DNA from: Azadirachta indica
Taxonomy: Eukaryota > Streptophyta > Magnoliopsida > Sapindales > Meliaceae
NCBI GenBank assembly: GCA_022749755.1
Contig: CM040441.1
Coordinates: 11,471,475 to 11,535,474 of the forward strand
Reading direction: 5' to 3'
DNA: 64,000 nucleotides
Positions 46,343-60,012 of this stretch are shown here, piece after piece. The first letter of the stretch is position 1; each line of letters begins with the position of its first letter. A program made the translations under genes and the position numbers. The notes under the pieces were generated by a model. It was given only the letters and a program-made list of their open reading frames with translations. It had not been told where the DNA came from and made no database searches.

Positions 46343-47297
46343 GAACTCGGATCCTCACCTACTTTGGGATATCCTTGGCTTTGCAAGATTTGTTGACACA
46401 TGTATTTAATAAAAATCAACAGCCAAGATTTCTTTTCAATAAAATTTTACAAGATTTACCATAAATTATCCAAACTAATAGTCAACGTCAGGTAGGAATT
46501 TCATTTCACTGTTTAATGCTATCGCCGATCACCGCCTCTTGACACCATCTTCTAGGATAGAGGGATTCCGCTTGATTAAGGGGGTGGATGAGATGAGAAT
46601 GGAGGAGACACGATACTATTATGGTATCAGTACTACGTTTTGCCAACTTATGATTATCAGCTACAAGATCACAATTTGCTTGTAGAGAGAAACGATTTGT
46701 CGACTAAGCTTCATTCTGCAAATGCATCTGCTGAGTTTTACAAAGCTTGCTTGGATGATTCTGATGAAGAATGCAAAAAAATAAGGGAAGAAAATGGTAA
46801 TATTCTGCAAAGTTCTTGTTGAAGCATCGTCTGTTGAACATTACCGTAACCTTGTGCATGAGTTAGAGGAGAAGAAGAGAAAGCTGGAGGATGAGAAGGA
46901 TGAACTTGTGACCTAAGCTCTCTGCAGCCAAAGTTACGTCTACATTTTATCGTTTCTATTTGCACGACGTCTTAGATTCGAGACGACTTTGGATGTTTGC
47001 TTGCTAGCTTGAGTTGATTTCAACTTTCATAATTTTGTAATTTTCTTTTCTACTCTTTTATTGAAATGAAATCCCTCTCTTTCTGTCGATGGCGATGAAA
47101 AATGATGTAAAAAAGTAGTGGCATTGAACAGTGAAATGAAATTTCAGTTTAGTGTTGACTATTGGTTTGGGTAATTTATGGTAAATTTTGTAATATTTTA
47201 TTGAAATAAAATCTTGACCATTAATTTTATTAGATACACTTGTTAATAGATCTTGTAAAGGTAAAGGATAATTTAGATCAGGAGAGAATTCGGGTCC
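46343..47297. mobile_element. MULE-type element, copy 2 (955 bp), with a perfect 9-bp duplication
   Basis: Terminal inverted repeats begin GAACTCGGATCC on the left and read GGACCCGAATTC inward from the right, extending about 150-200 bp with worn matches. The flanks are both AAAATAAAT (46334-46342 and 47298-47306), the 9-bp signature of Mutator-like elements. The ends match copy 1 at 15467-16426. No transposase is encoded. A 60-codon frame at 46640-46822 (DHNLLVERNDLSTKLHSANA, FYKACLDDSDEECKKIREEN) is coiled-coil-like and may be a captured gene piece, making this a Pack-MULE candidate. Confidence 0.85.
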
Positions 47298-47639
47298 AAA
47301 ATAAATATATTATTGAGAATTATTTAGATTTATATATTGAGATTTATTTAAATTTCATATGTATTGAGGCTCCATGGATTGCGTTTTGCATTTCAATCAA
47401 AGTGACGACATGTCATACTGATGTGTAAACAAGAAACGACTTGTCATTCTAATTTCAACGAAAAGGCCCATAAAATGGTTAAAATAGAAGGCCCAAGTAA
47501 TCAACAACGTTCACAAATTCTCCAATGCTCGCACAATGTCGTGTGGATCATCGTCGGATGAAACTCTCATGCTGTGATACTAAAACGAAAGACCCAATCC
47601 TGCTCTGCCACGCGTCAAGGTTTAAGTATACTAAATCTC

Positions 47640-50600
47640 AGGTCTATCATTTCCTTCAACACGGCGAGTTATACGCGGACGTCGAGGTTCAAGTAAAATC
47701 AACCTGCACCACATTGTACACTGAACCAGAGAAAACCGATGAGTCCAATAATAACAGAAAACAACAGAGCCTTTACTCTTAACTCGAGGCCTGAAGAGAA
47801 TTCGGGCGCTGAGTCAACTCAGAGAGAATTGAGTTTTGAAAGAGACGATGGGAGCGACAGCGAGAACGAGTTGAAAATCGTGTTGAATGATGAGGATTGC
47901 AAGAAGTTTCCGTCCGGTGATCAGGATGTTAATGGTGTCGATCAAAAGGTCGGTGATGGTTTGGAATTTAATGCTAATAATAAGACTCACGGTTACAATT
48001 TCCAGTACTCGCAATGCAAGGTAGTGCTATTCTAGGTGATTGTACTTTATGTAACATAATTTGAGTATATCATAAGAACCAAATTCTCGGTTGTGTTTAT
48101 GGAGATTGATCGACTCTTGCTTAATTGTTTACTGAATTTGTAATGTGTGTTTATGTTTTGAGCAAATGACTTGTTTTCATGTGCTTGGGACTGTTTTTGG
48201 CTCTGTTTAATGCGCTTTTAAACAGTCAAAACTGCCTTTTTGTTTGTTACATAAAGTTCAGTTGAAATACACAATGCTTTTAGAATTTAAAAAAAAAAAC
48301 ACTTAAATGACTTTGGTAGAAGTACTTGATAGGTGCTTTTGATGTTAGATATGCACCTGAGGTGCTTTTCGCAGTAGTAGTTAGACAAATTTTTTATGTA
48401 GATTTCCAATTTAACTTAAAGTTTCTTATTTGGATGGCATGGTGTAGTACATGAGATCTCAGAGATCAACTTTCCAAAGCAACCTAAGAGTCAATGGATC
48501 TGCAGGGATCACATCCTTTTCGTCCATGTCAGCGAAAAGTGATTGGGAGGATAATGGGTACAATCAATGCAATGGTTCAAATGCAGTCCAGGCTGCTAAT
48601 ATTCATGCTACTGCCAGTTTACTAGTTCCTCAATGCGCATATGGTTTCTTGCTTCCATGGTACAGGTTAGTAACTGCTGCTATCTTCAGTTTCTGCACTG
48701 AACTAATATCTTATAGCTTAATAGGGCATCGGCAGTATAACTGAGATTTTATTCTATTACTTGAATTTGTTCTGTTTATTTGAACAGTGTGACATGTACT
48801 CGTGCATATTGAAATGAATTCATATGTATGAGTTATTTGAATCTTGGTTGGCTTGAGTTTATTCCATTTGATTTTGACAATGACTGTAAAGCTAATGTTG
48901 GCATCAGTATGATAATATTTAGTTGAGGCCTTGAGTTAAGAGTTTTTTCTTAATGATTTTATTTCTCAATTAATAGACGAGTCATTTTATTTCTTTCAGG
49001 ACCATACTGGATCTGAACATTGATTCATTTGAGGAGAAGCTGTGGCGTCATCCTGGAGCTAATACATCGGATTTCTTTAGTTATCATTTCAATGAAGATA
49101 GCTGGAAAAGATATTGCAGTTTGCTGGTAATGAATTTACCACCATGCTTTCTGTCTTGAACAATTTTAATTACCGTATATATATACGCAATGCCACTTCA
49201 TGAGATCCTCTGGTTGGTCCTATGGCATGCCTAGTCTGGATGCTTGATCTGGATCATTCTGACATTTTTTATGCGGTGAATCTACTGCCATGATTTTTGT
49301 GGACTCTCTTTTTGACCTGTTTTTAGTTGGTCTTTTTAAATACCTCTAGCAAATGTCAATATAGGCTTATGACTTGTTAAACTTCCGATTAAGATCTGTA
49401 CATATGAACATAGGCTTATGAAGTTGGTTCTGGCCTCGGCAAAGTACTTCGAGAAGCCACAGCTGAAGATGTTACACGTGTTAGATCTTCACCAAAATTT
49501 TCTGATAGAGGAGAGAAACCATTGGAGTTGGTATGCTAATTTGAAGAGTTTTACTTTTGTCCCAGATACTTATTTGTTAGAATAGTGAATTCATTTTGCA
49601 TTAACAACTGAAAGCTTTTTTGATTGGAAATAATTCCTTAGAGATATTTGTTTCAGCCAAAAGGTAGAGCGATTGAAGTTGAAGGTAGTATGGGTGAACG
49701 GCTACCATCAATGGATGTCAAGCGTCCTCGGATTCAGGATCCCAATGTTGTAATAGAGGTCTGCTATCAATTTAAACAGTGATGTAACTATATATTATAT
49801 AACTTCCTTCTATATTACTTATGTGCATGGTTTAGGCCAGATCAAAGTGCACGATTCTGCCGAGGATTATTCTGGCTCTGGCAAGGAGAAACTGGATCTT
49901 ATAGAGAGCAACATTGGTGATCATGAAACTTCCAAAAATGGGGATTTAGAGCAGGGTTTTAACAGAGAGGTTCATCGTTGTGGTGGTGATTTTTTTCTTT
50001 TGAACCTTCTGCAGATTCTTTTGAAAAAGATTCCAGAAATATAGACACTGCATATTCCTCATGAAGGTTTCACTTTTATAATGCAGTGATTTTTTTCTTG
50101 TGTAGCTTCTTTTATGTGTTAGAACTGTAATTATTACTCTATATCCTTGAAGTATTCCATGGTACTTCTTGCATATTATCTCAGCCATAAATGTATGCTA
50201 TCTTCTTAATGGATTAAAATTTGGAAGTATATAATTTTTGCCATTTTTCTTTTCAGCTGCTCCCTATTAGGAGACTGTTGTCGGAAATCAATAACTTATC
50301 TTTTGTACTAAATATCATTCTGAAACTTTGTTGATGGCCCTATATAAAAAAGACAATGAAAAGGTCATTGAAGGCATCCTAGCAACACACAATTTTATAT
50401 TTCATTTGAAATGTTTTGTTACTATTCTTCTGATGCTTAAAGCATTTGTGCAGTTAAAGATGTTTAACACCTTAAGTCTCTCATTTTGTCACATTGCACA
50501 TGATAATTATTTACTATTTTATATTTCGTTATGATCTTCATTTTTTATGGGAAGCCACTGATCTGATAGATATTTTGGTTGGATATCCTAGGTGTATTGA

Positions 50601-53600
50601 GCCAATGAGTGTATCTAATCGGATGTCCTTGGATTCTGATGATCATGGAAATGGCAAGGTCTCTGATGGGAACAGATACCACCATCAAGAGGTGAATATC
50701 TGTAGTTCAGAAGAAATATCAGAAGCTATGAAAACCTTCAATAAATCAGACAAAGTGGTAGCATGCAAGGCCGATTCATGCTTAATGCAAACAGAATTGT
50801 CGCTTGGTGATCAGATTCACTTTAGCCTGAGTCCAACATGTTCTGAAAGTGATATCAAAGCATCCAAAGAGGATGTTCATTATGATGCAGTAAAGATCTG
50901 TTCTCAGTTAAGAAGGCTGTCGCCAAATTCAGGCACTGAAGTACGGGATGCAGTCAGATCTGATCATAAGAATACTATAAACCTTGGTGTCAAAACAAAG
51001 CAAGGTGATAGAGAACATTATTTAAGACATAGAAGTGCCAAGTTTGAGGATCAGAGGCATCACAGCTGGAGACGCTGTGGTGTAACACAGCAGAGGACGT
51101 ACTCTGCAAGTGATGATGATGCTTCCCCCATATCAAATGATGAGGATGATGACAAAAATTATATAAGACATGGTCCTGTTCAAGAGAAACGGAAGCATTG
51201 GCTTGGGATGTTCCACAGTACTTCTGAACAAAAAATCCAGCCTAGGAATAATGATGATTCTCCAATGTCAGATGCAGACGATATTTATTGTAGGGATGAT
51301 TTGTCTGTTGATTGTGGCAGACAGAAGGAAAGATTTCATGACCTTGGTCACCTTTACAACGAAGATTTCTCATATTATAAGGAAAAAAGATCTTTCTCTG
51401 GATATAGTACTGAAAGGTTTGGAGATGCCCACATTTTGACTGTTAATAGAAACCATTTTCATTGTAAATGTCGCCAGAGCTTTAGAGACCAGATAGATCC
51501 CAGTGTCATAAGAAAATGGGATAAAAGGGAATATTGCCATGAAATAAATGCTAGAGTAGATAATGAAGATGAAATAGGTAGAAATCAGTATCAATATAAA
51601 AGAGGATGTTCTCTGATGGAAATGACATCTCTTGCTTGTGAGGAGTCCAGGTGGTTGGTTCCAAAGTATTCCTCAACTTTGAAAACTAAATGGAGAAGCA
51701 AGAGTAACAAATTTTGATTTGGGAAGAGAATTGATCGTGATGGAAGTTTGCTTGATAATAGTTAGGAAGATGGCTTCTTTCAAGAAAAATATGATAGACC
51801 TGTTTCATTTTTTGACAGAGAAAGGGATATTTTAGATAGCATGTATGAGGAAGACTTACCATTCACTGAGAGAGAACTGAAAATATCTGTCCAAATGGAC
51901 AGATATGCTGACTCTTCCCATTTGCTTTTGGATAGATCGCGGTCTAGAGGAATTAAAAGTGGCTATAGGAGGCACACAGATCATCAGTCTTCAATCTACT
52001 ACTCTTACAAAAAAATTTATACAGCCATTGAAGGAAGATGGCATGATACCAGGCCTTCAATAGATGATGTGTGTGAATCTGGATTACCTGGAAGGTACGG
52101 GAGACAAAGGAGACATATTTATGGCCGAAAGAAAGGCCAGTTTGGTATATATGATGATATTGAGGACACAAAAGAGAGTATTGTGGATAATAATGAGCTG
52201 TAGCAGTCTGAAAAACTGAATAGGATGGAGGATAAATTAATAGCAAGAGCTTGGGATGATGAATTAGTTGCTCAAAAGTCATCATTTTCATATACAGAAA
52301 CTTCAACACGTGAAAGGATTCATGCAAAATTTGAATCTGACCTCGATGGAATGGTTATTGGTGATACACAGTTGAAGTGGAATAGATTTGAATTGACAAA
52401 GGAAGGAAGTAGTGCCAAATGTGTTGATAGAAATTATAATATCATTTATAGAGGTGAGCATGACAATCCTGTCCTGAGGTGCAGGGATTTGCTTGACTTG
52501 AGTGTTGGGGAAAGGTAAAGTTGGGGAAACAGAGGTTAAAACCTGCTACTGATGTACTTATATTTATGACCGCTCAACATGTGTTGAAGAAGTCTTCTTC
52601 ATTGTTGTTAATGTTATCTTACTGCATGTTGCTTCTACTTCTGTTATTATCACATAATTGTTTCCATATGTTACCACGCTTGCCTTGAGTAGCTTTTGTG
52701 TGTTTCTGCGTTGTCTTCATTTGCTTGCATCAATCTATTCATTCGTGCCTAAATCAATAAAAATATTTGTTAATGTTATATTAATTAAATGTCATCCAAC
52801 ATTTGCTTGTCCTAGTTGTCAAGGTATTCACTTCTCAATGTGCTGCTTATTTCTCAGATACCTATGTGATATTTGAAGTCAAACATCGTCGTTTTCATGT
52901 TCATAGAGTCATTGGAAGGTTCACAAGTATTAGCTTAGCTTGGCTTCTGAAATTTTACTTTCTATTAAGGGCAAATTATCTTTCTTTGAACTATCACTGC
53001 ACCAGCTGCAAAGACGCATTTGCTTTCTCTTGATAATTGAAAATTCTTCCTTGTAGAATTATCCTTAGATATTTGTTCCTATAGTATCATATTCTATGCC
53101 TCAACTGTTCTGTCTTTAGGCAAGCCTTCCAAATCGGACTTTGTTCATCATAAAACTTTGTAGTAGATTATTAATCTGTGATGTTTCTATATGACAATAC
53201 ATTCTTGCAGCCCTCTGGAAGACAGTCCAATGGTAGGAGTTCAGTGCGCAATGTTTGGTTTGGCAAGATCGACCTGAAGCTTGCTAGAAGGCCAAGAACC
53301 TCAAAGGATTCTCATGAGTCTGATGGAGGGAGAGTCTTCAGATCCAACATCTTGAAGCTAGAAAGTAGTGAAAACTTTAGGAGCTGACTTGATAAGTTTT
53401 CAGCTAGTGCGCATGAGGAAGATTTGGACATTGGAGATGGTCAGATAGTAATGGAGCAACCGAAGGTGAAAAACCTATCGGAAAAGAAATGTGTTTCTGA
53501 AAGTGTAGCACCAACCTGAAATGTGAAGAATAGAATATCATGCAGTGGAAATGATTCCAGTGAGAATAAAATTTTGGGAAAATTGACAATCAACGGATAC

Positions 53601-53770
53601 TCGAAACACTAGCTAAGATGGAGAAGCGAAGAGAACGATTTAAGGATTCCATTGCACCAAAGCAAGAACCGGAGGACAAGAATCTAAAGCCTCAAGCAAA
53701 TTTGGTGGTTGATACTGCTGGAACCAAGCAACAAAGGCCAGCCCGGAAGAGGCGGTGTGGTGGAAGTTAG
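47640..53770 (+). pseudogene. FIP1-like polyadenylation factor pseudogene
   Basis: Exon-like segments lie at about 47640-48020, 48448-48665, 49000-49126, 49412-49530, 49657-49758, 49836-50044, 50592-52514 and 53211-53770, most with GT/AG borders. The Fip1 motif is clear across 48990-49126 ([40 protein letters not shown]). Upstream is the acidic N-terminal part (SDSENELKIVLNDEDCKKF). Downstream are the PKGRAIEVEGSM, DVKRPRIQD and QIKVHDSAEDYSGSGKEK segments and a long charged Arg/Asp/Ser-rich exon; the tail reads AKMEKRRERFKDSIAPKQEP. It resembles plant FIP1 of the FIP1[V] type, a scaffold of the mRNA 3'-end processing complex. It is broken by a frameshift near 47740 and in-frame stops at 51715, 51763, 52201 and 53385, among others. 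No acidic Met start is visible. Confidence 0.87.
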
Positions 53771-54999
53771 GTGATCTTAAATACAGGTACACATTATTTT
53801 TTGACATCTTATGAAAGTGGACTAGAGGGGGACCGGGCAGTAACTTTGAATGGTTTAAGGGCAAGCAGATCATAAATTATCTCGGGAAATAAGACATCAG
53901 GTGGGATCTCTTCTACCTCATAAAGACATTGAGTAGTCTTTACGATCATTTAGTTCTTTTGTCATCTAATGTAGTGTTCCAGCTAAATTTCAGTAGCACG
54001 TAGATAATTCACCACTGAACTTGTTGCGAGAAAATACATCTCAAGTAAAGGAATAAAACCTCAAGCTGCATGGCTAAGACAACTGCTTGGACTTTTGTAA
54101 TTCTTTGATCTCCGTACACAGTGTTATTCACATGACTGAGGTGTTGCCGTCCGTAAATTTTGAGTTACAGTTGATCAAATGTTCTAGTCGACTTTATTTG
54201 GGGATTGTACCGTTCAATTGTTCATGTCATTCTGACACATTGTTTCTCCATTGTTGTCATCTGTTGAATCTTCCCTTCAAATCTTATGTGAAATTTTGCA
54301 TTCCTATGTTATTTATTTACAGGACTTTCTACAGATTTGATCAATGCTATGAAATTTTTTGGAGTGATAAATTTTTATTCGGGGTTTTGAATCTCGGTCG
54401 CATCATTATTAAAGAAGATTTTGGTGGTGAAAGATGTTCGTCAAGCTCAAAGGCAACGAGTTTTATTTAGACGGTCCTAGGAATCTTAACATGGGATTGC
54501 CGCTCCCTGATCTGGTGACAGTATCGTGGACTTTGTGGTTAATAAACTATCTTGAATCAACAGAACAACACCAATAAAAATCTTCCATGTGGCACCAAAA
54601 ATCTTCTGAAGATTGAGTAGTGCTGAACCACCTGACAGTGTATGCTACGTGGCCGATCTGAGTCCAGTGACTGCTGATCATTAAAATTACCAAAGTACCT
54701 TCTCAAGAAACATTCAAATCGCCCAATGTATGTTTGAAGTTTGAACTAATTTGTTCTAATTGATTTGCAAAATATTTTGATTTAGTACTGTTACACTAAT
54801 TCTAATTCCGTTCTTTTATTTCCATTTTTTTTTAATTATAAAAATAATTATAATTAATGGTATTGCGGCTGTGAGGGTATATTTGTACTTTCAGAACTGT
54901 GCTCTCCCCACCGGAGCCCGCCTAACATTTTCTCTTCCATGCAAACCACACAGTTTTATCCGTTAAAAAGAAGAAAAACAGTAAACTCTTGAAAAGGAA
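53771..54999. other. Intergenic; 3' flank of FIP1-like pseudogene and HCF107 promoter
   Basis: Open frames here (54087-54470) show no recognisable family. The last 100 bp form the HCF107 leader. Confidence 0.55.
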
Positions 55000-57900
55000 A
55001 TGAACATCTTCACTTCTGCTTCTTCTTCTTCCTCCAAAACCAAATTCAATCTCTTCAATCCCTCTCAAAATATCAACAAAACTTCCTTCAAAATTCCATG
55101 CAAAACCCATCTCCCATTTCCTCCATGTTCTGCACACCAAGCTTCGTCTCCTCCATTGCTTCTCGACCAACACCAAGAATTACCCGACAGCAAGAATATC
55201 AAATTCGACAAGGTAGGAGCTGCCAACGATTCCAATACCGAAGAGAAGAAAGTTCTTACAGTTCGCAGGCCGGTTAAGGAGATCTCCGATGAAGAATTAG
55301 GTGACGTGGCCGAGGACGAAGATGATGATGGGTTGAAATCATCAGGGATCATAGATGCTGGTCTTAATAAGTTTGCGAAGAAGATGCCAATTTTTGAGCC
55401 TCAGAGAGTGGAGTCTGGTTCCGGAGAGAGGCCATTAACGGTAAACTTGGACTTGGCTTTGTATAAAGCAAAGATTTTGGCCAAGAATTTCAGATACGAA
55501 GAAGCTCAGGAGATCCTTGAGAAGGTAAACTTTCATATATTTATGAGAGCTGTCGTACTGCTACTGTTGTCGAGCATTCCTGGGCGGCGACGAAAACAGT
55601 ATAGCCGAATTTTAGAGTTTTCTTTTTTTTTTTTTTTTTGGTTGAAAACAGTATAGTCGAAAATCAATTCCTGGAACTGCGAGACTCGCACTGTCAATTT
55701 TTGTACATTTAATGATAGCTTTTTGTTCTCTATCTCCACGAACTTCAAACTTTTTATTGAATTTTAAAGCATTTTTTTGGGTGGACATGGTTTTGTAGTT
55801 TACTTGAATTGAGCTTGAAAGTTTGGACTTTGGAAAGAGCTTGAAAGTTGGGAGACTGCATTTATGTATTGTTGAATTTTTATATATTTTGTAGTATATA
55901 TAGCTGATTTAAATAATGGTTTGTGTGTGATTTTGGATATGAAGTGTATAAATTATTGGCCGGAGGACGGGAGGCCTTATGTGGCATTAGGGAAGATACT
56001 GGTTAAGCAATCAAAAACAGCAGAAGCTAGAGCTGTTTATGCAAAAGGTAGTCAAGCTACTCAAGGAGAGAATCCCTATATCTGGCAGGTTTGTGTTCTT
56101 TTCTTTTCATATTACGATGAGATTGCAAATTTTTGTTCAATGCTCTGAATTTTGTCTTCTTTCCATTTCACTAGGAAAACCAACCATATGTACATACCCT
56201 GATTTAATATGTAATTTGTGAATTCTAGAACTTAATTTGTGCTACTGCTAGTGCTGTGGGAAGTTCAACATCTGAAGGATGCATTTATTTATACAGAATT
56301 GGATTGGAATTTTGTTGCATGTAAATTTCACTAATTTTGTATGTCAAGAAGAAGAATAATTATATATAAGAAATTGAAGGGTTGTGGTTGCTACTTATTC
56401 TGCACGAAAATAATTCAAGATGAAATGAACTCTGCTGGAACTAATTGGTATTTTCTGATTTGAGTGTTTATGGGCCCTGCTTTGCGAATAAATTTTTGAT
56501 TTCTCATTCAAGTTTGATATTAAACTGAAACGTGTAACAATCCGATTGAATGAATTGCATTCATTTTCTAGATTCCTTTGTCATATTTGATGTTGACAAG
56601 TAAATATTCTATTGCAACAGTGCTGGGCAGTTTTAGAAAATAAAATAGGAAATATAGGGAGAGCAAGAGATTTATTTGATGCTGCAACAGTTGCTGATAG
56701 GAGACACATTGCTGCATGGCATGGATGGGCAGTTCTAGAGCTAAAACTGGGTAATATTAAGAAAGCCAGGCATCTGCTCGCTAAGGGTCTAAAGTTTTGT
56801 GGTGGAAATGAGTATATATATCAAACACTTGCATTGTTGGAAGCTAAAGCACATCGGTATAAGCAGGCTCGGGACTTGTTTCGACAAGCCACTAAGTGTA
56901 ATCCAAAGAGCTGCGCTAGTTGGCTTGTAAGTCTTCAAAGTCCTACTCCTTGGCTTATCGAGCATGAAATTGAACTTCTGAGTCACTTATGTGGCTTTTC
57001 TGTTGCAGGCGTGGGCACAAATGGAGATCCAACAGGAAAACAACCTTGCAGCTAGGAAGCTATTTGAGGTAATAATTTTATATTGCAATGGCATTCATAA
57101 CTTAACATCCATAAACCAAGAAAGATAAATGTTGCATTACGAGTCCGTGGAAGCTTCTCTTATATGCTATAGTTACAAAGCCGGATTTTTTTGTCTTTCA
57201 TTTTTATTTTGTAGAAAGCAGTTCAGTCAAGCCCCAAGAATAGGTTTGCATGGCATGTATGGGGAGTCTTTGAAGCAAATTTGGGCTATATTGACAAGGG
57301 GAAGAAACTTCTGAAGATTGGCCATGCAGTGAATCCAAGGGATCCTGTTCTTCTTCAGTCTCTTGCTCTGTTAGAATATAAATACTCAACTGCAAATCTT
57401 GCTCGAAAGTTGTTCAGGCGAGCATCTGAAATTGATCCAAAGCACCAACCAGTATGGATTGTAAGAATCCTCCCATTAATTAACTTGGCTGACTTCTTTT
57501 CATTCGTTGTAGATGACAAATTTCTCCACGCTACTTTACTTTCAACAATGTGATTTCAGCGGAGTTAAAATTATTGATTTCAAATATTATGATGTTTAGG
57601 CTTGGGGGTGGATGGAATGGAAAGAAGGAAATCTAAATACAGCGAGGGAATTATACCAAAGAGCACTCTCAATAGACTCAATGAGTGAGAGTGCAGCTCG
57701 ATGTCTACAGGTAACTACAGCACTATGTTGTGTGTTGTATTGAGATATAGCCTGAAAGTATACCTACTGAATCTTCTGCCCATGCATATGTGTAAGTTGA
57801 TTGTGAATTGCCATTTATTGCAGGCTTGGGGTGTTCTTGAACAGAGAGTTGGTAACCTATCAGCAGCCCGAAGATTATTTCGGTCATCATTGAATATAAA

Positions 57901-58589
57901 TTCTCAGAGTTATATAACATGGATGACTTGGGCACAATTGGAGGAGGCTCAAGGCAACTCTGTGCGCGCTGAGGAAATTCGTAACCTCTACTTCCAGCAG
58001 GTCAGTAATCACCGTAAGCACTCTCTCAATGAAGTAACCTGACCATTGAACATATAGGAGATTTATATTTCATACTGGGTGCTATTTTTCCACTAGTTAA
58101 CTGCCTCAACCATTCTCTTGTGCCTTGGCAATGTAGTTACAGAAGTTTGGAAATTTAACCAACTTTATTCTTTTTTTTTTTTATTTGGAACAGCGAATTG
58201 AAGTTGTTGATGATGCTTCATGGGTTATGGGACTCCTGGACATCATTGATCCAGCACTTGACAGAATAAAGACACTATTGAACTTAGAACAAAACTCTTA
58301 CAGGAACGAACCTTCACAATATTCTCCAGGATCTAATGAGAATACTGTTGATGAGGCATCTATCAATCCGAACTCTGGTTCATATGCTGGTATTGACTTG
58401 GAACCTGCAACTGGATTTGATTTGGACGATTTCATTAGGAAAAAGTTGTCTCTAGACACTGATAAGCTTGATTCTGTACTGGAAACATCGAAGCTTTTGG
58501 TGCCGAGGAGAATCGGATCACCAAGAAGAATATTCAGACCAGGAAAAAAAACTACAGCAACCCTCACCTGTAACCAACGTTTTTGGTAG
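55000..58589 (+). CDS. HCF107: HCF107-type chloroplast RNA maturation factor (HAT repeats), eight exons
   Basis: Exons are 55000-55524, 55945-56088, 56621-56926, 57009-57068, 57215-57460, 57600-57710, 57824-58000 and 58194-58589. Every exon is a whole number of codons with GT/AG borders, totalling 654 residues (Arabidopsis HCF107 is of about that size). Residues 1 to about 45 are a Ser/Thr/Lys-rich chloroplast transit peptide. An acidic linker follows (GDVAEDEDDDG). From about residue 150 come tandem half-a-TPR (HAT) repeats, for example CWAVLENKIGNIGRARDLFD, WGVFEANLGYIDKGKKLLKI and WGVLEQRVGNLSAARRLFRS. HCF107 binds the psbH 5' leader, protects it from nucleases and promotes psbH translation and psbB mRNA accumulation, so it is needed for photosystem II. 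The frame is intact throughout. Confidence 0.96.
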
Positions 58590-60012
58590 TTTTCGGTGAA
58601 GATGCATATAGCATACTGCATATAATGCAAGACCCTGTGTAAATGTCTGAATATAAGTACATTTGGCCTTGTACATCAACAAAAAAAGCAGAAGAATCGT
58701 ACGCTAAAATGTAAAAGTATTGACCTCTGTCTATTGATGAAAATTGTAATTTGAGAAGTTGCTGTTGGATTATAGCCATGTAAATCAGTTGAATATATCG
58801 ACAATATAATTTAACTTGGCTCTAAATTTCTCTTCAAGCCCTGCATGTTGAATTATATCAGGCAGTTATGAATCTCTTTGTACAAAGATTTCTTACTAGA
58901 CGTAGTACTGTGAATTTAATAAAAAGCAAAACAAATCTGCCGTCGAGACCGGATTCAGCCATTGAGGTGGGAGTAACAGGTCGAGAAGAATTTTGAGCGC
59001 TTAAATGGATCAAGTACAATGTATCATTGATATTTCTAAAATAAACAACAGTCAGTCGTATTACAGGAGACAGGAGACAAGTTGTTTCCATTTTAATTGA
59101 ATGGCACGTCGTTTAATTCTTGGATGATTTAACGACAAGTCGTCTATTATTGAGAATTGCTAATTAAAAATAAGTGGAGTACAATAACAACAGTTAAAAA
59201 TGCAGTCTCTTGATCTTAGCCTTATCAAATACTGAAATTTTGTAGGATGCTGTTAAGGACACACAAGTTGGGTTTTATGATAAGACATCCTTTTGGTTGC
59301 AAATAAATACACTCCGATTAGGTTTTTTCTTTTTTTGAACACTAAGGATATATAGTGGGCATCACAATATTATAGTTTTTATTGCACAATTATTGTAAAA
59401 TACAAAAATTAATTATCAAATATACGTGATGAGAAAATCTTACCTACTCTTAATGCTTTACTATTTTTTCATTAAATTTTATTACGTAAATCTCTCGGCC
59501 AATAATGAGAAAAGTCCATTCACATTCGCTAATGAAGTGAAAGTACTATAACTCTTTCATGAATAATTAATTGACAAATATTAATTGTTAAATAAAATAA
59601 CAAATATTTTACGGGCAACCTTTAAAATGAAAATAAATATTTGTAAGCATTTTATCTACTATTTATAATAGTTACAATGATATTCTAATTAAATTGCTTT
59701 CCATGTCGTCATAGTTGTGTAACAATGATCAGAGAAAATTGAAGAAATCAACAAAGCTAGATTGAGATAGGCGACTTTGATAAAGAAACCCGCAAGGACA
59801 AATTTATATGTCGGAATTATACAAGCAAAGAGACATTTGTACATACATTATAATTAGATGAAAGAAATACCGAAGTTTATAGGTGGCTATATATATCATA
59901 AGCATGCAGACAAGCTTTTATGATAAGCTAGCTGCACTCTTGGCTGAAAACTGATGATAATTAGCAAGTGACGGCCTGTAAATTGCAGCTACTGGTGCTA
60001 CTTATTGTAGCC
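58590..60012. other. Intergenic between convergent HCF107 and HLS1-like genes
   Basis: AT-rich, holding the 3' UTRs of both genes. No other gene was seen. Confidence 0.65.

Noticed and set aside
54087..54470. 127-codon plus-strand frame after the FIP1-like pseudogene
   Set aside because: No recognisable domain; AT-rich flank, most likely chance.
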